Source: Pseudomonadota bacterium
Lineage (GTDB): Bacteria; Pseudomonadota; Alphaproteobacteria; Rickettsiales; UBA1997
Assembly (NCBI GenBank): GCA_009921385.1
Contig: RFXY01000042.1
Coordinates: 1 to 7,637 of the forward strand
Direction: 5' to 3'
DNA: 7,637 bases
The notes under the pieces are model-generated. The model ran no database searches, was not told where the DNA came from, and worked only from the letters and a program-made list of their open reading frames with translations. Below, piece by piece: positions 1-4,974 of this stretch. The position numbers and the translations under genes were made by a program. Within the stretch, counting starts at the first letter, position 1; each line of letters begins with the position of its first letter.

Positions 1-47
1 ATACCAATTCCCATATTTATATAGCTTATAAATATGGGAATTGGTAT
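1..47. repeat. Perfect 21-bp inverted repeat (palindromic hairpin)
   Basis: Positions 1-21 and 27-47 are exact reverse complements with a 5-nt spacer (TAGCT), so the stretch can fold into a 21-bp hairpin without mismatches. The left arm starts at the window edge, so the palindrome may be longer. No T-run follows on the + strand, so it does not look like a classical Rho-independent terminator in that direction; the upstream side cannot be seen. It may be a copy of a dispersed palindromic element, or the end of a neighbouring gene's transcription unit. The inverted repeat itself is seen directly; its role is open. Confidence 0.85.
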
Positions 48-89
48 AAGCTCAGAATAACCGCCAACAGATGGTGCTGATCGCATAAA

Positions 90-125
90 AATAATAAAAT
101 TAATTATTAAATTAATTTTATTATT
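90..125. repeat. AT-rich 16-bp-arm inverted repeat upstream of the amidase gene
   Basis: Positions 90-105 and 110-125 are reverse complements around a 4-nt loop and consist only of A and T. It lies between the start of the window and the promoter-like hexamers at 185-213. Such a sequence could be a DNA-bending or binding site, or a weak terminator or cruciform. In so AT-rich a stretch, some of the match is expected by chance. Confidence 0.5.
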
Positions 126-184
126 GTCAAAACAATTTCACTTGCAAATTAGGCAAGCAAAAAATGTAAATTTCATTTTTTATC

Positions 185-213
185 TTGAAAATCAACATTT
201 AACAGCATAAAAT
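185..213 (+). promoter_or_regulatory. Putative sigma70 promoter of the amidase gene
   Basis: TTGAAA at 185-190 (5 of 6 matches to the -35 consensus) is followed after exactly 17 bp by TAAAAT at 208-213 (5 of 6 matches to the -10 consensus). Transcription would start near 220, giving a leader of about 35 nt before the ATG at 255. A 9-bp inverted repeat (137-145 with 217-225) encloses the promoter, and its right arm covers the predicted start site. AT-rich DNA yields chance hexamers, but spacing and quality are good here. Confidence 0.5.
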
Positions 214-254
214 TTGGCAAGTGAATGGTTTTTAAATGCAATTAATTGTCAAGT

Positions 255-1487
255 ATGAACAAAAACTTACAACAAATTATATGGTTTTGTGTTGCTTGGT
301 GCTTGGTTTTGCTTAGTTATCATCAACATTGTTTTGCCAATCAAGCCACAAAAAAACAAGTTTTATTTGAAAAAATCGAATTCGTCAACAGCAATAACAC
401 TAAAAAAGCCACTTTATTTTTCAACAGCAATCCAGAATTTAAAATATTTACTCTGCAAAATCCGCCCAGACTTGTTTGTGATTTAAAAAATACCGCTCTG
501 TCACAAGCCAATTATAAACCAGTGTTGCCAAATTTTATCAGCTCTTTTCGTTTTCGAACTCAACAAAGCGAATTAAGATTGGTTTTTGATTTAACAGAAG
601 AATTGTTATTGCAAAACATCGCCACCAATCATCAACAAAACTCAATATCTTTCGACTTGCTTAGCAACAATTTACCACAACTTATTGCAAACCAAAAAAA
701 CTCTATTGACAGCAAAACAGCAACAGATCCAGAAAATAATGTTATTATCAAAAAAACCACAGATTCACAAGTAAAATACACTATCAGAGACGGCAAAAAA
801 AAGCTCATCATCGTGCTTGATGCAGGTCATGGCGGAAAAGATCCTGGCACCATCGGGATTTATGGTGGTGCTTACGAAAAAAACCTCACTCTTGCTTATG
901 CCCAAGAGCTAGCCAAACAACTAAAAAAAGACAATAAATATAAGGTTTTTTTAACCAGAGAAGATGATAAATTTTTACCGTTAAAAACTAGGGTCGAATT
1001 TGCTCGAAAGAAGAAAGCAGATTTGTTTATTTCGCTTCATGCCAACTCGATTACAGACAATAATGTTTCTGGTTTTTCAATTTATACTTTATCAGAAAAA
1101 TCATCCGACAAACAGGCAGAAATTTTGGCTCAAAAAGAAAATCAGGCCGACATTATTTATGGAGTTGATTTTACCAATGCTAGCAAAGATATTGTAAAAA
1201 CCCTCATCGATCTATCGCAAAGACAAGCCAAAAATCACTCGGCAAAATTTGCTTTAGAGGTGGTTTTGGCAATGAAGCAAGCAGAAATAAAAATATTACA
1301 AAACTCACATCGCTTTGCTGGTTTTATGGTGCTTACCGCCCCTGATGTTGCCTCGGTTTTAATTGAGCTTGGCTATCTTTCAAACAAACAAGAAGAAGAA
1401 ATGCTAAACAGTGTTTTGTATAAAAGAAAAATTGTCAATAATTTGGTGTTGGCAATCAATAAATATTTTACCAATCTGCAACAATAA
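255..1487 (+). CDS. amiC: N-acetylmuramoyl-L-alanine amidase (AmiC-like, Amidase_3)
   Basis: This periplasmic zinc amidase cleaves the bond between N-acetylmuramic acid and the stem peptide, and acts in cell separation and peptidoglycan turnover. The 410-residue product starts with a Lys-bearing hydrophobic segment (about residues 5-28, ending near CFANQA) that fits a signal peptide. Residues about 35-135 resemble an AMIN domain, which usually targets the enzyme to septal wall. A low-complexity linker follows, then the Amidase_3 domain from about residue 183 to the end. The expected zinc ligands are His192 in DAGHGG, Glu208 in YEKN and His262 in SLHAN; the catalytic Glu371 lies in IELGYL. All motifs are intact. 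I chose ATG 255 over an in-frame TTG at 246. No Shine-Dalgarno sequence is visible. The gene ends one base before the repeat island and converges on tolB. Family assignment is secure; amiC rather than another Amidase_3 paralogue is inference. Confidence 0.9.
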   Translation: MNKNLQQIIWFCVAWCLVLLSYHQHCFANQATKKQVLFEKIEFVNSNNTKKATLFFNSNPEFKIFTLQNPPRLVCDLKNTALSQANYKPVLPNFISSFRFRTQQSELRLVFDLTEELLLQNIATNHQQNSISFDLLSNNLPQLIANQKNSIDSKTATDPENNVIIKKTTDSQVKYTIRDGKKKLIIVLDAGHGGKDPGTIGIYGGAYEKNLTLAYAQELAKQLKKDNKYKVFLTREDDKFLPLKTRVEFARKKKADLFISLHANSITDNNVSGFSIYTLSEKSSDKQAEILAQKENQADIIYGVDFTNASKDIVKTLIDLSQRQAKNHSAKFALEVVLAMKQAEIKILQNSHRFAGFMVLTAPDVASVLIELGYLSNKQEEEMLNSVLYKRKIVNNLVLAINKYFTNLQQ

Positions 1488-1515
1488 AGGGGAATTCCGA
1501 TCGAATGCGGGGCAA

Positions 1516-1572
1516 AATTCCCCTTCCCGTAGAAGGGGTGGCGGGCGAAGCACGACGGGGTAGTGTTGGGAG
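1516..1572 (+). repeat. Repeat copy A
   Basis: First hairpin: CCCCTTC (1520-1526) pairs with GAAGGGG (1532-1538) around a 5-nt loop. Second hairpin: CGGGC (1542-1546) with GCACG (1550-1554), loop GAA, one mismatch. The tail GGTAGTGTTGGGAG at 1559-1572 is identical to the 14 bases at 1640-1653 in copy B. Confidence 0.8.
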
Positions 1573-1583
1573 GCGATCTAGGT

Positions 1584-1653
1584 CAGAATTCCCCTTCTCG
1601 CAGAAGGGGTGGATTTTTTGCGATAGCAAAAAAGACCAAGGTAGTGTTGGGAG
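1584..1653 (+). repeat. Repeat copy B
   Basis: First hairpin: CCCCTTCT (1591-1598) pairs perfectly with AGAAGGGG (1602-1609), loop CGC. The second hairpin differs completely in sequence from copies A and C but is again perfect: TTTTTTGC (1614-1621) with GCAAAAAA (1626-1633), loop GATA. The tail matches copy A over 14 bases. Confidence 0.8.
1591..1619 (+). terminator. Possible Rho-independent terminator for the amidase gene
   Basis: The GC-rich 8-bp hairpin of repeat copy B (1591-1609, loop CGC) is followed after four bases (TGGA) by six T residues (1614-1619). This has the layout of an intrinsic terminator in the + direction, about 100 nt past the amidase stop. The T-run is also part of the next hairpin, so competition between folds is possible. 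Termination here is inference. Confidence 0.35.
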
Positions 1654-1697
1654 ACACGGCACAATGACACTTTCGAGGGAATCCGAGGAACTGCTTG

Positions 1698-1752
1698 CCG
1701 ACACTACCCTAGGCACTTCGTGCCACCCCTTCTCGCAGAAGGGGAATTCTGA
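1698..1752 (-). repeat. Repeat copy C (inverted)
   Basis: Read on the minus strand, this has the same order as copies A and B. The first hairpin is 1744-1737 with 1733-1726 (8 bp, 3-nt loop). The second hairpin is GGCAC with GTGCC (1724-1720 and 1716-1712, 3-nt loop), followed by a GGGTAGTGTCGG tail. It faces copy B head to head, and its AATTCCCC end lies 18 bp beyond the tolB stop codon. Confidence 0.8.
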
Positions 1753-1766
1753 TCGAAGTGGTATTT

Positions 1767-2576
1767 TTATATCCAATCGGGATCTGTTGCCCCTTCTTCT
1801 GGTGGGGTGGCGATTTGATGCTCGTAGCCTGTGATGATGTCGAGAACATATAACTTTGGAATTGAGTTTTTACCATAAGCCCCAAGTTTTTTAGAATAAA
1901 TCAAATAACGATCGTTGGGCGACCATCTTGCCCCCTCAACCAAATAGGCTGTAGTTAGCAGTTTTTCGCCACCGCCATTACCCAACATAATGCCAATAAA
2001 AAATTTGCCCCCTTTTATTTTGGTAAAAGCAATAAATTTGCCATTTTTCGACCACACTGGCTTTGAATAAGAACCGCCACCGTTGCTGATTTTTTCAAGC
2101 GACAAGCCATCGCTTGACATTAAATAAAGTTGCTGACCGCCACTTCTGTCGGAAGAAAAAACAATTTTTTTGCCGTCGGGCGAATAAGATGCCGTAGTGT
2201 CGATGCCTGGATGGCTGGTTAATCTTTTGGCAGTATTTTGCTCGGTGTCTATTTCAAAAATATCGCTGTTGCCGTCTTCGATGGCGGTGATTAATAGCTT
2301 GTTGGCATCAAGCGGGTGCACACTTGGAGCCAAAGTGGTGCCACGAAAGCCGCCAATTTTTTGAGTTCGGGTTGAATTAACATTTAAAGAAAAAATTTGT
2401 GGTTTTTGTTGAAAATAACGAAGATAAAAAATTTCGTCTGTTCTTTTAGAAAAAATAGGAGTGAGCACGATTTCGGAGCCGTCGGTTAAATTGCGATAAT
2501 TGCTACCGTCAAAATCAACAACCGAGATTTTTCTGATTCTTTTTTTGAAAATTAAAATTCCCCCGATCTTCACCAC
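1767..2576 (-). pseudogene. tolB: tolB, C-terminal half (beta-propeller), out of frame with the N-terminal half
   Basis: This is the propeller part of TolB, the periplasmic Tol-Pal component that binds Pal and helps keep the outer membrane attached during division. The reading is recognisable from about KKRIRKISVVDFDGSNY onward and shows TolB/PD40 propeller strands such as YSPDGKKIVFSSDRSGG, VWSKNGKFIAFTK and ARWSPNDRYLIYSKK. It ends with ATDPDWI, close to the DPAWSPL-type end of many TolB proteins but a few residues shorter. The open frame can be extended to a GTG at 2576, but this is not a convincing start: the first residues overlap the N-terminal half and give no signal peptide, so a separate product would not be exported. 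With the upstream half it spans 1767-3057, which is 430 codons including stop plus one extra base and close to the usual TolB length. Identity is secure; whether the gene is dead, rescued or misassembled is not. Confidence 0.8.
2515..2576 (-). other. Frameshift zone in tolB with G5 and A7 tracts
   Basis: The two tolB halves overlap here. Removing a single base from the run of five G or the run of seven A (minus strand) joins them into one 429-residue frame. Compared with what I know of alphaproteobacterial TolB, the segment between the GED helix end and KRIRKISVVD is about ten residues short: a strand like YFDTRIVYVSESG is missing or reduced to ILIF. This points to a small deletion that also shifted the frame, rather than only a homopolymer miscount. 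The missing length is from family memory, not an alignment. Confidence 0.65.
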
Positions 2577-3057
2577 TTACCGAGCGGTAAATTTCGTTGC
2601 TAATGAGGTTGCCGATTTTGCCATAACTATCTTTTGAAGCAGAATAATATTTGCCAAAAATTTGCTTTTTCTCAAAAACATCCCACATTCTAATTTTAAT
2701 TTCCAGATTGCCGATAGAATCGTAGTTAAAGTTAGCAATAACAATGCCGTCGATGCCGGTTTTTTGATATTGACTAAATATTGGCGGTAGGTTGATGTCG
2801 AAAATTTCTGGACCAGTTAAATCGGCAAATTCGGCTGAGGAAATTTTTGGCTCTTTAATTAAAGTTTCAACCAAGCCAGTTGTTTTGAGGTTATTGAGAA
2901 TTTTTTGCAATATTTGTTTGCTATCTTCGCTGACATCAAACCCAGCAAACAAGAGCTTTGCTTTATATTGATTGCTATCGATGTTAATGTTGACAGCACC
3001 AACTGCCAATTTGGCATTAATTACAATAAACAATAATAGCAAAAAGATTTTTTTCAT
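2515..3057 (-). pseudogene. tolB: tolB, N-terminal half (signal peptide and TolB_N domain), frameshifted at its 3' end
   Basis: The product starts [10 protein letters not shown] with a hydrophobic signal peptide (about residues 1-20, cleavage plausible after AVGA), so it is aimed at the periplasm. Residues about 22-160 form the TolB N-terminal domain, including IDGIVIANFNYDSIGNLEIKI-type strands and the terminal helix ISNEIYRSVSGED, which in TolB leads into the propeller. After GED the frame goes wrong and stops at 2515, while the propeller continues in another frame. The start at 3057 is set by the ATGA overlap with the hslV stop (3054-3057), indicating translational coupling; an in-frame ATG at 3096 would lie inside hslV and put 13 residues before the signal peptide. 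Pal, TolA, TolQ and TolR are not in the window. Confidence 0.8.
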
Positions 3058-3602
3058 AGTTGATCGATAATAATGTTGTGATTGGTATAAACACAAAGAT
3101 CGGCTGCTATGTTTAGTGATTTTTCAACAATCTGATAGGCAGATAAGCTAGAATCGGCCAAAGCTCGAGCAGAAGCAAGAGCAAAATTGCCACCAGAACC
3201 AATGCCAATAATACCATCTTCTGGCTCTAACACATCGCCGTTGCCAGTGAGAACCAAAGAAATTTCGCTATCAACCACAATCATCATGGCTTCGAGTTTT
3301 CTTAGATATTTATCGGTTCGCCAATCTTTGGCAAGTTCAACACAAGCTCTGGTTAGTTGTTTTGGGTATTGCTCGAGTTTGCCTTCGAGCCTTTCAAACA
3401 AAGTAAAGGCATCGGCAGTGGCACCAGCAAAACCAGCAATAATTGAGCCATCACCTATTCTTCTAATTTTTTTAGCATTAGATTTTAATACTGTCTGCCC
3501 CAAAGAAACCTGCCCATCGCCACCAATTGCCACTTGATTGTTTTTACGAACCGCTAAAATAGTGGTGCCATAGATGGTTGAAGAGTTTTTGTGTTGAAGC
3601 AT
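3054..3602 (-). CDS. hslV: HslV (ClpQ), ATP-dependent protease peptidase subunit
   Basis: HslV is the cytoplasmic double-ring threonine peptidase of the HslUV protease. The 182-residue product matches the family over its whole length. A 12-residue propeptide ending in YG precedes Thr13, the expected catalytic N-terminal Thr after processing, and the propeptide is typical of alphaproteobacterial HslV. Other family marks are [11 protein letters not shown] with Asp29 (mature Asp17), Lys45 (mature Lys33), [41 protein letters not shown] and GIGSGGNFA, ending in CVYTNHN. All key residues are intact. The start ATG at 3602 fits the usual propeptide length. The stop overlaps the tolB start by four bases. 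The usual partner gene hslU is not adjacent on either side. Confidence 0.95.
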   Translation of the reverse strand: MLQHKNSSTIYGTTILAVRKNNQVAIGGDGQVSLGQTVLKSNAKKIRRIGDGSIIAGFAGATADAFTLFERLEGKLEQYPKQLTRACVELAKDWRTDKYLRKLEAMMIVVDSEISLVLTGNGDVLEPEDGIIGIGSGGNFALASARALADSSLSAYQIVEKSLNIAADLCVYTNHNIIIDQL

Positions 3603-3637
3603 AATTTTTATTGTATATTTATTTTAAAGTTTTATTG

Positions 3638-3666
3638 TATAATTCTAACCATAAAAATGGTATAAT
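3638..3666 (+). promoter_or_regulatory. Putative -10 elements for the ampG-virB4 operon
   Basis: Two perfect TATAAT hexamers occur on the + strand at 3638-3643 and 3661-3666. The second is preceded by TGG, giving an extended -10 (TGnTATAAT, 3658-3666), which can work without a good -35. It would leave a leader of only a few bases before ATG 3680; the first would give about 30 nt. Neither has a convincing -35 at 17 bp. Confidence 0.4.
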
Positions 3667-3670
3667 TCAA
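3642..3670 (-). promoter_or_regulatory. Putative promoter of hslV-tolB
   Basis: On the minus strand, TTGAAT (3670-3665) is followed after 17 bp by TAGAAT (3647-3642, 5 of 6 matches to the -10 consensus). Transcription would begin near 3635, about 33 nt before the hslV ATG. It overlaps the promoter-like elements read in the other direction for the permease gene. In 77 bp of very AT-rich DNA, chance matches are a real concern. Confidence 0.4.
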
Positions 3671-3679
3671 CAATTATTT

Positions 3680-4972
3680 ATGTTTTTAAAAATCTTTGCC
3701 AACAGAAATTTTTTAATCATAGCCTGTCTTGGTTTGGTTGCTGGTTTGCCATTAGCCCTGATTTTATCTACCTTAAAAGCCACTTTATTTGAAAAAGGCT
3801 TCGATTTATCAACCATCGGTTTTCTTTCTTTACTTTCGTTGCCCTATTCTCTAAAAATGTTCGTCGCCCCAGCATTTGATTGTTTTAATGCACCATTTTT
3901 ACAAAAATATTTTGGGCAAAAAAAATCTTGGATTTTAATTAATCAATTTGGCTTAATTTTATCTTGCATTGGCTTGGCATTTGCTGTGAAACAAAATAAT
4001 TTGCTATTTATTGCTAGTTTTGGCCTGTTGATTGCTGTTTTTTCGGCTTGCCAAGATATTGTGATTGATGCTTACAGAATCGAAAATTTTTCTTTGCAAG
4101 ATCAGGGCATTGCCACCATGATTTATATTTATGGCTATCGCCTTGGTATGTTGCTTTCGGGTGGTTTTGCTTTGTTTTTAGCCACTAGTTTTGCTTGGCA
4201 TTTAGTTTATTTTGTTATTGCTTTTTTGATATTTTTTTTGATGCTTATTATTATTTTTAGCCACAAAAAAGAGCCAAATAACTTTTATTTACCATCTAAA
4301 AAAACCGATTTATTTAAAAAAGCTTGGCTGTTTATTATCGATGCTTATCGCGATTTTTTAAGTAGAGAAAAATGGTATTTTATATTGCTTTTTATTATTT
4401 TTTTTAAACTTACCGATGCCTTTGCCGGCAATATGATTATGCCGTTTTTGTTAGATGTTGGCTATTCTAAAAAAGAACTAGCAGGAGTTTTAAAAACTTT
4501 TGGTCTGTTTGCCACTTTGTTTGGTGTGTTTTTGGGGGCGATTTTGGTGAAAAAAACCAAAATACAGCATTTACTTTATTTTGCTTTGTTTTTGCAAGCG
4601 GTTTCTAATTTAACTTTTTGTTTTTTAGCAAAATCACACAGCAATTATGTTGATGTTTGGGGCATTAATTTTGATATAAATTTATTATTAGTGGTTTTTG
4701 TTGAAAATATCAGCGGAGGAATTGGCGATTTGGTTTTTGTTGCCTATCTTACTTCGCTTTGCAACAAAAATTTTTCTGCCACTCAATATGCCCTATTTAC
4801 TTCTTTGGGTTCTTTAGCCCGAAGCCTATTGGCAAGCTCGGCTGGCATTTATGCTAACTATTTGGGCTGGTATCATTTTTTTATTTTTTCTGTTTTTTTA
4901 GCAATACCCGCTCTTGCTTTTTTATTTTTAATTGGCAAAAATAGCAATCTATTGAGAAATAATCAAAATTAA
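3680..4972 (+). CDS. ampG: AmpG-like muropeptide permease (MFS transporter)
   Basis: AmpG proteins are inner-membrane major-facilitator permeases that import GlcNAc-anhydroMurNAc peptides for cell-wall recycling. The 430-residue product is hydrophobic throughout and fits about 12 membrane segments. Family marks include the N-terminal stretch IACLGLVAGLPLALILS, LPYSLKMFVAPAFD, QDIVIDAYRIE (about residues 125-134), YGYRLGMLLSGG (151-162), and a second half opening with LTDAFAGNMIMPFLLDVGYSKKELA. Translation could be extended upstream to a TTG at 3611, but the ATG at 3680 places the start directly before MFLKIFANRNFL, the usual beginning of the family, so I use it. No Shine-Dalgarno is visible. 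Only two bases separate it from virB4, so they are probably cotranscribed. Rickettsiales often carry several AmpG paralogues; the substrate of this one is not shown by sequence. Confidence 0.85.
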   Translation: MFLKIFANRNFLIIACLGLVAGLPLALILSTLKATLFEKGFDLSTIGFLSLLSLPYSLKMFVAPAFDCFNAPFLQKYFGQKKSWILINQFGLILSCIGLAFAVKQNNLLFIASFGLLIAVFSACQDIVIDAYRIENFSLQDQGIATMIYIYGYRLGMLLSGGFALFLATSFAWHLVYFVIAFLIFFLMLIIIFSHKKEPNNFYLPSKKTDLFKKAWLFIIDAYRDFLSREKWYFILLFIIFFKLTDAFAGNMIMPFLLDVGYSKKELAGVLKTFGLFATLFGVFLGAILVKKTKIQHLLYFALFLQAVSNLTFCFLAKSHSNYVDVWGINFDINLLLVVFVENISGGIGDLVFVAYLTSLCNKNFSATQYALFTSLGSLARSLLASSAGIYANYLGWYHFFIFSVFLAIPALAFLFLIGKNSNLLRNNQN

Positions 4973-4974
4973 CT

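Larger units (their letters stand above)
1489..1758. repeat. Intergenic island of palindromic two-hairpin repeats
   Basis: This stretch lies between the convergent amidase and tolB genes and is visibly richer in G and C than its surroundings. It carries three copies of one unit: A (1516-1572, +), B (1584-1653, +) and C (1698-1752, inverted). Each unit has AATTCCCC, a stem CCCCTTC/GAAGGGG, TGG, a second hairpin of variable sequence, and a tail of the type GGTAGTGT. A 17-bp tag GGGGAATTCYGATCGAA occurs at 1489-1505 and again at 1741-1757. Both strands stay open for roughly 100 codons here, but the translations are just the repeats read through, so I call no gene. It resembles, in kind only, dispersed palindromic elements such as the Rickettsia RPEs; family identity cannot be fixed from one locus. 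Confidence 0.85.

Noticed and set aside
1489..1758. CRISPR array
   Set aside because: There are only three units, one of them inverted, with hairpins of differing sequence and no regular unique spacers; this is a palindromic repeat cluster.
1468..1834. Open frames of about 100 codons on both strands across the repeat island
   Set aside because: They consist of the translated repeats (PLPVEG, FSQKGNSD and similar), run into the neighbouring genes' ends and show no domain or start context; palindromic repeats often stay open by symmetry.
2515..2576. Programmed -1 ribosomal frameshift in tolB
   Set aside because: Joining the halves needs a +1 (or -2) shift, so -1 slippage on the A7 tract would enter the wrong frame; loss of one A in the transcript is the compatible mechanism.
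3058..3096. Upstream ATG (3096) for the tolB N-terminal half
   Set aside because: It would place 13 polar residues before a clean signal peptide and overlap hslV deeply; the ATGA overlap at 3054-3057 gives a better start.
3187..3537. 116-codon + strand frame opposite hslV
   Set aside because: It is the antisense shadow of hslV, which matches its family end to end.
3611..3679. Upstream TTG start for the permease, adding 23 residues
   Set aside because: The added residues are not AmpG-like, they cover the divergent promoter region, and the ATG at 3680 begins with the family's typical N-terminus.
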